Source: Limnochordaceae bacterium (GTDB taxonomy: Bacteria; Bacillota; Limnochordia; Limnochordales; DUMU01). From it: a DNA stretch of 64,000 nt. A program made the position numbers and the translations under genes. The number at the start of each line of letters is the position of its first letter. Within the stretch, counting starts at the first letter, position 1. Location: contig JADBKQ010000008.1 of NCBI GenBank assembly GCA_014896305.1, forward strand, positions 1-64,000. Reading direction: 5' to 3'. Under the pieces are notes generated by a model. That model did not search any database, was not told the origin of the DNA, and worked only from the letters and a program-made list of their open reading frames with translations. Shown piece after piece: positions 1 through 6,699 of this stretch.

Positions 1-6
1 GCCACG

Positions 7-35
7 TTGACATGCCACAGGTGAATAGATATAAT
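7..35 (+). promoter_or_regulatory. Consensus sigma-A promoter
   Basis: A perfect -35 box TTGACA (7-12) is followed by a 17-base spacer and a perfect -10 box TATAAT (30-35). Both hexamers and the spacing match the housekeeping sigma consensus exactly. Transcription should start near base 42 and run into the folded leader and the small gene at 219. Such a perfect promoter usually drives very high expression, often of a stable RNA. Confidence 0.85.
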
Positions 36-41
36 CGCCTT

Positions 42-218
42 GTTTTAGAGGCAGGCGGGAGCCGGGAGGATTTGCTGTCCCCTCGGCCCGGCTCGAGCCG
101 GACTGTAGTGCGCGGCGACTCCTGAGCAAGCAAGCCCCCAAACCGTGGGGGGAGTTGGTCAGGTCACGCATTAGAGGAGCGGGAGCCGGACTCCCACCCC
201 TCGATTGGGGGTGCGTCC
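42..218 (+). promoter_or_regulatory. Structured 5' leader or small RNA of unknown class
   Basis: The first 175 or so bases downstream of the promoter contain no convincing gene but fold well by eye. GAGCCGGG (59-66) pairs with CCCGGCTC (87-94). ACTCC (118-122) pairs with GGAGT (151-155) and encloses a second stem, CCCCC (135-139) with GGGGG (147-151). CACCCC pairs with GGGGTG just before the ATG at 219 and could mask its ribosome binding site. The ten-base direct repeat GAGCCGGACT occurs at 95-104 and 183-192. I could not match it to 6S, SRP, RNase P, tmRNA or a riboswitch class I know. It may be a regulatory leader or an independent RNA. Confidence 0.45.
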
Positions 219-488
219 ATGAGCGAGCATAATCGCATGGGAGACTGGTTCCGGAGAAACTACGGTAATTTCGGTCCTTTTGGCGAGAGTGGCCAAGGCG
301 ACCAAACCGAACACGACGACGAAGAGTATCAGGAATTCGAGTTCACGCTCACCTTCCCCCAATCCCCCGATAATGTTTGGCAGTCCATTAAACTGGTCAA
401 CGGGCGTTTGGTCGTCACCTTCGAGTTCGTCTTTGATGACGCCTCCGTCCTGGAGACAGGGGATGACACCGACTCGGATTCGGAGTGA
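219..488 (+). CDS. Small acidic hypothetical protein (89 aa)
   Basis: Family not recognised. The protein is strongly acidic at both ends of its second half (runs of Asp/Glu near residues 28-37 and a DDTDSDSE tail) with a central segment of alternating hydrophobic residues (about 40-73) that looks like beta strands. The ATG at 219 follows a G-rich stretch that could serve as SD but is inside a small hairpin. Codon choice looks like coding sequence rather than chance. It is the first open frame after the strong promoter at 7-35 and ends well before spmA. It could be a real small protein or an incidental frame in an RNA gene; no function can be proposed. Confidence 0.45.
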   Translation: MSEHNRMGDWFRRNYGNFGPFGESGQGDQTEHDDEEYQEFEFTLTFPQSPDNVWQSIKLVNGRLVVTFEFVFDDASVLETGDDTDSDSE

Positions 489-689
489 TCGGATTCACTG
501 GTAACTCGCTCCATTGTAGGCCGGGCAGATCTTCCGGCCAAAGGGCGGACGGATCGATGGGGTTGGGCCGGTCGGTAGAGCCAGGACCGACCGAGATGGG
601 TGAGGTCAGGGCACAAAACCACGAGGCAGGGTCCAGTCAAGTGGCCGGGTCACCGGCCCAGAACAGGGAAACGACGCTGCCTGACATAT

Positions 690-740
690 ACTCCCAGAGC
701 GGATGGCTCAACAGGATGGGTCATTCTCTCTGGGAGTTTT
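690..740 (+). terminator. Candidate terminator hairpin
   Basis: ACTCCCAGAG (690-699) and CTCTGGGAGT (728-737) form a perfect ten-base-pair stem followed by TTTT. The loop is long (28 bases), so it is an imperfect intrinsic terminator. The stretch 489-902 has no other gene I can support; this hairpin would end the transcript that begins at about base 42, before spmA. Confidence 0.45.
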
Positions 741-832
741 GGCTCTTCGCCATCATCCGGTCCAGGTGCGACCCATACTTGCCAGGTCTACGAGACTCAT
801 CCCAAGTGTCCACCAGTCAGCACGCCCGCAAG

Positions 833-861
833 GTATGCCGGCGGGACTGTTCTCATATGTT
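833..861 (+). promoter_or_regulatory. Possible sporulation (sigma-E type) promoter for spmA
   Basis: GTATGCC (833-839) and CATATGTT (854-861) are separated by 14 bases and resemble the -35 and -10 elements of mother-cell sigma-E promoters. In Bacillus subtilis the spmA-spmB operon is sigma-E dependent, which is why I looked. The match is loose and other promoters are possible. Confidence 0.25.
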
Positions 862-902
862 CAACTAGACCACGACGGGGTTTTTACAAAGGAGTTCGCC
901 GC

Positions 903-1508
903 ATGGGTGCGGTCTGGTTTGTCCTGGTGGTCTTGGGGATCGTGCTGATGGCGATTCACGGCACACCGGCGGCCGTTACCCAGTCCCTGCTCAAGGGGAC
1001 CCGGGAGGGGTTGAGCGCCAGCATAGACCTGTTGGCAGTGACCTCCCTGTGGCTGGGAATCAGCAAGGTGGCAGAGCGGTCGGGCCTGCTCGAACAGATC
1101 TCCCGTCGTGTTTCACCCTGGCTTGGCTGGCTTTTTCCTTCGTTGCGGCCCGGCCACCCCGCTCTCGGTTCGATGACGCTGAACCTGGTCGCCAACATCC
1201 TTGGGCTGGGTAACGCCGCTACTCCCTTCGGCTTGCGAGCCATGGAGCAGATGGCAGCCGATAACCCGAACCCCGGGCGCATCACGCCAGCCATGAGCAC
1301 GTTCCTGGTTCTCAACAGCGCTTGTGTGACCCTTATTCCCGCGACCGCCATTGCGTTGCGGGCAGCTGCCGGATCGGCCCAGCCAGGGGCTATCGCCATC
1401 CCTGCCGCCATCGCCTCCTCGGCCGCCACGGCGGCGGTGCTGGTGGCGGACGGATGGTGGCGACACCACAGCCAGCGGCAAGAACGACGGCGGCACCGCC
1501 AGCCATAA
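903..1508 (+). CDS. spmA: Spore maturation protein A
   Basis: SpmA (201 aa; the B. subtilis protein is of similar size) is an integral membrane protein with the nucleoside-recognition (Gate) domain, needed with SpmB for full dehydration of the spore core. The protein has several hydrophobic segments: an N-terminal helix (about 1-20), helices around 38-55 and 78-110 containing the conserved stretch NLVANILGLGNAATPFGLRA, and a C-terminal helix ending near 185. The ATG at 903 follows AAAGGAG with good spacing; the frame is open further upstream but has no comparable start. spmB follows 23 bases after the stop. Its presence implies an endospore-forming ancestry even though the rest of the window is typical of a diderm. 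Confidence 0.9.
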   Translation: MGAVWFVLVVLGIVLMAIHGTPAAVTQSLLKGTREGLSASIDLLAVTSLWLGISKVAERSGLLEQISRRVSPWLGWLFPSLRPGHPALGSMTLNLVANILGLGNAATPFGLRAMEQMAADNPNPGRITPAMSTFLVLNSACVTLIPATAIALRAAAGSAQPGAIAIPAAIASSAATAAVLVADGWWRHHSQRQERRRHRQP

Positions 1509-1531
1509 GGGCAGCCCAAGGAGGAATGCCG

Positions 1532-2050
1532 GTGAACGCAGCAGAATGGCTCCTGCCCCTGCTCGTGCTGACCGTGCTCGTCCACGCTCGACTGCACCGG
1601 GTCAACACGCTGGACGCCTTCGTCGCCGGTGTGCAGGAGGCGTTGCACCTGATCTATCATCTCGCCCCCTACGTTATTGCGATTTTCGTCGCCCTCGACC
1701 TATTCACCGCCTCCGGAGCTCTAGACTTGCTCGCTCGCTTCTTGCGCCCCGCCCTCGTCTGGCTCCACCTGCCCTATCCTTTGCTACCGTTGCTGATCGT
1801 CCGACCCCTGTCCGGCAGCGCCTCACTGGGAGTCATCAGCCAAATCCTGCGCAGTTACGGTCCAGACAGCCTGGTCGGCCGGATGGCCTGCATTATGCAG
1901 GGCAGCAGTGACACCACGTTTTACGTGCTGACTGTCTACACCGGCGCCGGGCGGGTGCAGCAGGCGGGCTACGCACTGCCCGTCGCCATCCTGGGAGATC
2001 TAGTGGGCTATGCTGTCGCCATCTACCTAGCCTACCACTGGCCCTTCTGA
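1532..2050 (+). CDS. spmB: Spore maturation protein B
   Basis: SpmB (172 aa) is the partner of SpmA, also a Gate-domain membrane protein. Helices lie at about 5-20, 38-60, 75-95 and 145-170, and the segment RPLSGSASLGVI followed by MQGSSDTTFYVL is the family signature. Start choice: AAGGAGG at 1518-1524 is only one base from the ATG at 1526 but seven bases from the in-frame GTG at 1532, so GTG is preferred. The gene is in operon with spmA and ends before a convergent metal transporter gene. Confidence 0.9.
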   Translation: MNAAEWLLPLLVLTVLVHARLHRVNTLDAFVAGVQEALHLIYHLAPYVIAIFVALDLFTASGALDLLARFLRPALVWLHLPYPLLPLLIVRPLSGSASLGVISQILRSYGPDSLVGRMACIMQGSSDTTFYVLTVYTGAGRVQQAGYALPVAILGDLVGYAVAIYLAYHWPF

Positions 2051-2092
2051 CGCCAGCCGTCATCGCCCTGCCACGCCCCCGCCCACTACCCG

Positions 2093-2941
2093 CTAGCCCA
2101 GCCAGCACTCGGCGATCCCCATCAGCAGGACCCCCGTCAGCAGGCCTCCCGCAGCCAGGCGCTGGCTCAGCCGGTGCCGTCCCACGGCCGGCAGGATCTC
2201 CACCAGGACCACATACATCATCGCCCCCGCCGCCAACCCGTAGGCGCTGCTCCAGGCCGAACCCCTCGCAAACCATATCCCCTGCCAATCCCACCGCTGG
2301 GCCAGCTGGAGCAGGCCGATCGTGCCCAGCGCCGCCAGCGGTTCCATCAGCCCCGTCAAAGCTGCCATCTCCCAGGCACGCCAGGCCGGCAGCCCAGCCG
2401 CCGCCAAAGGAGTGCTGATGGCGAGCCCTTCGGGCAGGTTGTGAAGAGCGATCCCCAGTGCCAGCAAAGGGCCTAGCCGGCTGTGGGGAGTGAGGTAGGC
2501 AACCGCCACGGCCATCCCCTCCGGCAAGTTGTGCAGCGCCAGCGCAACGAGGGAGAGCAGCCCCTGGCGATAGTCGGCCGCCCGGATGTCCTGTCCCGGC
2601 AGGTGGTGAACGAGCAACCAGTCCAGGGCCGCCAGGGAGACTACGCCGGCCGTCACTCCCATCACCACGCTCCGCGCTTGCCGGCTAGCCGACCATGCCT
2701 CCGGCAGGAGACTGCCCACCGCCACCATGACCATGACGCCTGCAGTGAACCCCAGCATTCCGGCCTGTGCGGCAGGAGTGGCCAATCCGCGCCTCAGTGT
2801 AGAACGGAACCCGCGGTCGGACGGGCATGGCCGCCTCGCTCTACCCCCTGCGCCCAGGAACACCAATGCAGCCCCCACCGCGGTCGCCAGCCCCGCCCAA
2901 ACGCTGGCGAGCACCGCTGCCTGTTCCACCTCGTGCACCAC
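2093..2941 (-). CDS. ZIP family divalent metal transporter
   Basis: A polytopic membrane protein (282 aa) of the ZIP (ZupT-like) family, which imports zinc or other divalent cations into the cytoplasm. The diagnostic motif HNLPEG appears twice, near residues 137 and 166, on the two helices that line the metal site. About eight hydrophobic helices are visible, with a charged cytoplasmic loop rich in Arg at about 33-50. The start is GTG at 2941 or the GTG directly after it; AAGGAGG lies five and eight bases upstream respectively. It is convergent with spmB and divergent from the gene at 3089. Which metal it carries cannot be told from sequence. Confidence 0.88.
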   Translation of the reverse strand: MVHEVEQAAVLASVWAGLATAVGAALVFLGAGGRARRPCPSDRGFRSTLRRGLATPAAQAGMLGFTAGVMVMVAVGSLLPEAWSASRQARSVVMGVTAGVVSLAALDWLLVHHLPGQDIRAADYRQGLLSLVALALHNLPEGMAVAVAYLTPHSRLGPLLALGIALHNLPEGLAISTPLAAAGLPAWRAWEMAALTGLMEPLAALGTIGLLQLAQRWDWQGIWFARGSAWSSAYGLAAGAMMYVVLVEILPAVGRHRLSQRLAAGGLLTGVLLMGIAECWLG

Positions 2942-3088
2942 GTGGCCCTCCTTCAGGGTAAACCGCCGCTACCGCTTTCATTGTCGCCTTAGGCAATCTA
3001 TGCGCCCGCCAGCACTCCAAGGATAGCAGGCCGCCCTCTTGCGCAACCTACTCGCGATAGGCCTCATGTCGACAGGAGGGGTGGGACC

Positions 3089-3358
3089 GTGCCGAGCACG
3101 CTACAGGCAGAGGTTACCGTGCTGCCGCTGGAGGTTGTTCATTCAGACGACATCATCAAACGCAGTATCAACACGTTAGCTCAGTATGAAGTGAGTTATG
3201 AAGTCGGCCCGCTCAGCACCACCATTGCCGGCACCACACAGCAAGTATGGTCCGCTCTGCAGATGATGTTCGAACGGGCTGCCAAAGACGCGGAAGTGGT
3301 GATGGTGGCCAAGATTACCCGTCCCAAGCAGCCAGACGCTCCAGCCCAACCCGTCTGA
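3089..3358 (+). CDS. Thiamine-binding (MTH1187/YqgV) family small protein
   Basis: An 89-residue protein of the MTH1187/YqgV family, ferredoxin-like fold proteins that bind thiamine or related ligands as oligomers. The segment ISTLAQ-like core, here SINTLAQYEVSYEVGPLSTT followed by a conserved Gly-Thr and an amphipathic helix ending in AAKDAEVV, fits the family in order and length. It starts with GTG at 3089, seven bases after AGGAGGGG. It is single, plus strand, and converges on the exopolysaccharide operon. Its role, for example thiamine storage or sensing, is not established. Confidence 0.8.
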   Translation: MPSTLQAEVTVLPLEVVHSDDIIKRSINTLAQYEVSYEVGPLSTTIAGTTQQVWSALQMMFERAAKDAEVVMVAKITRPKQPDAPAQPV

Positions 3359-3422
3359 CCAGGCCAGCTCGGTAGCCCGGATGGGGGACGATGGGCCAGC
3401 ACACCCCATTGTCCGCTTCCAC

Positions 3423-4946
3423 CTACGCCCCCAGGGGGATGGTGATGCGCACACTGGCCACCAGGGCAGTGCCTCCCTGACCGGAGCGATGGCCCTGGTT
3501 CTGGGTGGTTTCTATCCCTACCTCCACGTCCACCTTCACATCGTTCCAGCGAATGGACTGGCCTACGCTGACGCTCACCGTAGTCTCAGGAGTGCCGGTC
3601 GGGGTCAGCGCCAAGGATCCTTGCCCGCCCGTCGTCCCCTTGGCATCCTCACCCTGGCGGGTAAACCGCACCTCCCCGTAGGTCGAAACCGTATTGTCAG
3701 CGGTATCTGGGGAGGGCGAGGCCGAGTCCGCCTCAACCAGAGCTGCCCAGGAGACCTGGCCCTGGCCGCTTTCCGCAGCGGTGGCCAAATCTTGCTTGTC
3801 GAACGCGAGCACCAGCGGACTTCGTTGACTGTCGGCGGTTACCGTCGTACCGGTTGCTGTGCCTTGGCTGTTGGCCAACCGGATGACCAGGGCCTCACTG
3901 TCTGAACCCAACCAGAAACCCACGTTCTGCTCAGTCCCCATGTAGGCATCACGAGCGACCGTCTCCTCGTATGCCCCCACTGCCGTCCTGGCATACTCCA
4001 CACCCAGGCTGAGCAGCCCCTGAGCTGGCCGTACCCATTGCTTTTGCCAGCCCACCAGCATCCCCGTCGGCCGGATTCCCTCGTACGGAGAAGCCGGACC
4101 CAAGGGGGCGCGCCCCGGTGGCGGCAAGAGGAGTTCACCATAGACGCGTCCCCACCTGGGCTCGGCCAGTTGAACGTCGACCCCCCATTGTTCCACCCCA
4201 TGAGTTTCGGTGCTCTTACCCGACCACAGCGAATACGGCACGAAAGGCAACAAGTAACCGGCAGGAAATGGATCAGGACGCTGGTAGATGGCGGCGTCGC
4301 TCCATCCCAGCTGAACAGAAGTGCCGGACCAAAACTGGCGTCCAGCTGACAAAAGTTGAGACCACTGCAGCCGTTGTACGAAAAGGAGGCGGCTGGGCGT
4401 CGTGCCCAGCAAGGCAGCCCCCTTCTCGTAGCTGAGAGAGGGCCGTTCATAGGAGAGCAAAATCCAGTTGAGTGCAGGCGGATCGCTGATCAGTAGATGG
4501 CCAAACTGCCCTGGCCCCCAGGCAACACCTTTGGTTCCGATAAACCCCCGTACTTCCCCGTTCCCCAACTGCCAGGAACCCTTGGCCAGCTTGGACCACC
4601 ACTCCGGCAGGGCCGTTCCCTTCGTGCTGGCGTCATTCCACGCTTTCCCCTCAGCCCCGCGAGCCGGCGGACCTGAGCCCGAGTCAGACCGAGACTGGCC
4701 AGCGAGCGACGACGGTGCCGGCGGCACCGGTTGAAGGTCATCGGGCAGCGAGATCCGAATGACCCCCTGGAGTGTTACTTCGCCGGCTGGTGCTCTGTCG
4801 CCCTTGCTGGCGGCTGGAGATGGGGCGGCCTCCCCGTCTTCCGGCAGGGCCCACACCAGCGCAGCTTTCCTGCTTGTGCCTGCGACGGCCAAAATCGACA
4901 CGAGGAGTGCCAGCCACCCGCCCCGCCGCGCCCATCCTTTGCGCAT
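3423..4946 (-). CDS. Wzi-like outer-membrane beta-barrel protein
   Basis: A 507-residue exported protein with an N-terminal signal peptide (about 1-34), a low-complexity Pro/Ser/Ala linker to residue 110, and a long C-terminal region of alternating strands typical of a beta barrel. The segment GTKGVAWGPGQFGHLLISD (about 138-156) matches the region of Wzi capsule-attachment proteins that contains WGPG, and the overall length is close to Wzi. Wzi anchors capsular polysaccharide to the outer membrane. The ATG at 4946 has AAGGAGG seven bases upstream. It is the last gene of the exopolysaccharide operon, 36 bases after the phosphatase gene, which supports a polysaccharide role. The family assignment is tentative. 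Confidence 0.6.
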   Translation of the reverse strand: MRKGWARRGGWLALLVSILAVAGTSRKAALVWALPEDGEAAPSPAASKGDRAPAGEVTLQGVIRISLPDDLQPVPPAPSSLAGQSRSDSGSGPPARGAEGKAWNDASTKGTALPEWWSKLAKGSWQLGNGEVRGFIGTKGVAWGPGQFGHLLISDPPALNWILLSYERPSLSYEKGAALLGTTPSRLLFVQRLQWSQLLSAGRQFWSGTSVQLGWSDAAIYQRPDPFPAGYLLPFVPYSLWSGKSTETHGVEQWGVDVQLAEPRWGRVYGELLLPPPGRAPLGPASPYEGIRPTGMLVGWQKQWVRPAQGLLSLGVEYARTAVGAYEETVARDAYMGTEQNVGFWLGSDSEALVIRLANSQGTATGTTVTADSQRSPLVLAFDKQDLATAAESGQGQVSWAALVEADSASPSPDTADNTVSTYGEVRFTRQGEDAKGTTGGQGSLALTPTGTPETTVSVSVGQSIRWNDVKVDVEVGIETTQNQGHRSGQGGTALVASVRITIPLGA

Positions 4947-4982
4947 CGGCGTGCCTCCTTCCTGGCTTTCGCACCCGCCCGG

Positions 4983-5864
4983 CTAGAACGCCCGGCCCCA
5001 TGGCAGCCACGACCGCCAGCGGGCCCAGCCGTGACGGTGTTCACGGCTGGCGATCTCGCCGTGACGCGGTAGAGTCGCCCCCCCTGGATCCACATATCCT
5101 CCGGCCAAAACCTGCCGCGGCCACGCCACCGTGATCTGCCACGCCTGCTCTGCCCCCACTTCCTCCTCCACTATGGCAGCGGCCTCAGCCAACAGCGGTG
5201 GCCGCTGCTCTACCCCGTGAGCGTCGCTGCCCAAAAAGTGGATCAAACCGTGCCGTAGAAAGCTTCGACCGGCCGCTTGCGCCGCGCTCCCAAAGCGGCC
5301 GGTTAAGCTCTCCGCGTCCACCTGCGCCATCACCCCCTGGGTCACCAGCTCGTACAACCGCCGGGGATGCCGTTGCAGCACCAGGTTGCGCTCTGGATGC
5401 GCCAGGATGGGAACAACCCCAGCCAATAACAGCTGAAAACAGATCTCCGCCACGTAGGTGGGGTACGAGTACATGGGCAACTCGGTCAACAGATACTTGC
5501 CGGCTCCGCCGATCGTCAACCACGGGTCGCGTTTCACTTGAGCCACCAGGTCTGGGGCAAAGTACACCTCGGCCGCCAGGTGAACCTGAAGCGAAATCCC
5601 CCGCTGCTGCAGCGACTCCTGCAATGCCGCGTGGGCAGCGACGATCGCTTCCCGGCTGGCCGACTTCCCCTCCAACCCTGCGTGCGGGGTTGCTACCATC
5701 GCGGCGGTCCCGTCCGCCACCGCCCTTTCCGCCATCGCCAGGGATTGATCGATATTGGCTGCCCCGTCATCGACCCCCGGCAAGATATGGCTGTGGAGAT
5801 CCACCCGGACACGCTCCGCAGTGGACGGCTCTGACAGCCCTTCCGGCCCGTCCGGCTGGCTCAC
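4983..5864 (-). CDS. cpsB: PHP-type tyrosine-protein phosphatase CpsB
   Basis: A manganese-dependent PHP-fold phosphatase (293 aa) of the CpsB/YwqE family that dephosphorylates the tyrosine cluster of the cognate BY-kinase and so tunes polysaccharide chain assembly. Metal-binding motifs are visible in order: DLHSHILPGVDDGA (about 22-35), ATPHA (about 60), LAHPERN (about 155) and GSDAHG (about 215). It starts with GTG at 5864, seven bases after AAAGGAGG, and its GTGA overlaps the stop of the kinase gene, so the two are translationally coupled. The C-terminal 50 residues are Arg/Gly-rich and less conserved. Confidence 0.92.
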   Translation of the reverse strand: MSQPDGPEGLSEPSTAERVRVDLHSHILPGVDDGAANIDQSLAMAERAVADGTAAMVATPHAGLEGKSASREAIVAAHAALQESLQQRGISLQVHLAAEVYFAPDLVAQVKRDPWLTIGGAGKYLLTELPMYSYPTYVAEICFQLLLAGVVPILAHPERNLVLQRHPRRLYELVTQGVMAQVDAESLTGRFGSAAQAAGRSFLRHGLIHFLGSDAHGVEQRPPLLAEAAAIVEEEVGAEQAWQITVAWPRQVLAGGYVDPGGATLPRHGEIASREHRHGWARWRSWLPWGRAF

Positions 5865-6691
5865 GGCCTTTCCTCCTTTTTGTGCCTGGTCCTGCTCTTG
5901 ATCTCCTCGCCCGCTGTCTCCGTCGTGGCTGCCGCCTGCTGAGCCCCCGACCTCTCTTCGGTGTAATAGTAGTAGTAATAGTACCCATAACGGCTGCTCT
6001 TGAGGTCGATGTCGTTGAGGACCACCCCCAACAGGTGGGCCCGGACCCGCTGCAGCATGGCCACGGCTTGCCGGGCCGCCTCCTTATTGGTCCGTCCCGC
6101 TCGCACGACCAGAAGGACTCCATCCACCCGCGGGGCGAGGATGGCCGCGTCGGCCAGGGCCACGACGGGAGGCATGTCCACGACCACCATGTCGTAGGCC
6201 GCCTTCACCTGGGCCAACAGTTGATCCATGCTCTGAGAGCCCAGTACTTCCGCAGGGTTGGGCGGCAATGGCCCGCTTCCCAGGAAGTACAGGTTGGGCA
6301 CCGACGTCTCCTGCACCGCCTCGGTGATGGAGGCCTGTCCCAACAGTACATTCGTCAGGCCAATCCGGTCAGTGCACCCCAGCACCCGGTGCAACGAGGG
6401 ACGCCGCAAGTCCCCGTTGATCAAGAGCACTCTTTGCCCCGCCTGGGCCAGTGCAGCCGACAGATTTGCCGACACGGTGCTCTTCCCCTCGTCCGGTCCG
6501 GAGCTGGTCACCAGCATGACCCGCAGGGGGCGATCCACGGACGCAAACTGAATGTTCGTCCGTAGAGTTCGAAATGCCTCCGCCATGGGTGTCGAAGGTC
6601 GCGTATGAACGACTAACTGATCCGCCTGAGAGGCCAATCGGTTCCCCTCCCAACCAACGTTCCACCATTCGGACTCATCGCCAACAGCCAC
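5861..6691 (-). CDS. cpsD: BY-kinase (CpsD-type) tyrosine autokinase
   Basis: A cytoplasmic bacterial tyrosine kinase (276 aa) that works with the membrane Wzz-type partner encoded just upstream. Walker A is seen as SGPDEGKST (about 62-70), the A' motif as NGDLRRP (about 93-99) where the first acidic residue usually seen is Asn, and Walker B as VVVDMPP (about 170). The C-terminus carries a run of seven tyrosines after RYG, the autophosphorylation cluster, followed by a basic tail. It starts with GTG at 6691; TAGGG, which includes the stop codon of the previous gene, is the likely SD. The 4-base overlap with the phosphatase indicates coupling. Confidence 0.92.
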   Translation of the reverse strand: MAVGDESEWWNVGWEGNRLASQADQLVVHTRPSTPMAEAFRTLRTNIQFASVDRPLRVMLVTSSGPDEGKSTVSANLSAALAQAGQRVLLINGDLRRPSLHRVLGCTDRIGLTNVLLGQASITEAVQETSVPNLYFLGSGPLPPNPAEVLGSQSMDQLLAQVKAAYDMVVVDMPPVVALADAAILAPRVDGVLLVVRAGRTNKEAARQAVAMLQRVRAHLLGVVLNDIDLKSSRYGYYYYYYYTEERSGAQQAAATTETAGEEIKSRTRHKKEERP

Positions 6692-6699
6692 TTATGGCC

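Noticed and set aside
1-740. 6S, RNase P, SRP, tmRNA or OLE RNA
   Set aside because: I looked for their conserved core motifs by eye and found none; only a generic structured RNA call is supported.
600-902. N-terminal extension of spmA
   Set aside because: The frame is open but crosses a terminator-like hairpin; the ATG at 903 has the SD and gives the normal SpmA length.
5198-6565. Long open frame on the plus strand opposite the phosphatase and kinase genes
   Set aside because: Composition is Pro/Arg/Ser-rich, has no SD or family, and is explained by the codon bias of the minus-strand genes, which have clear motifs.
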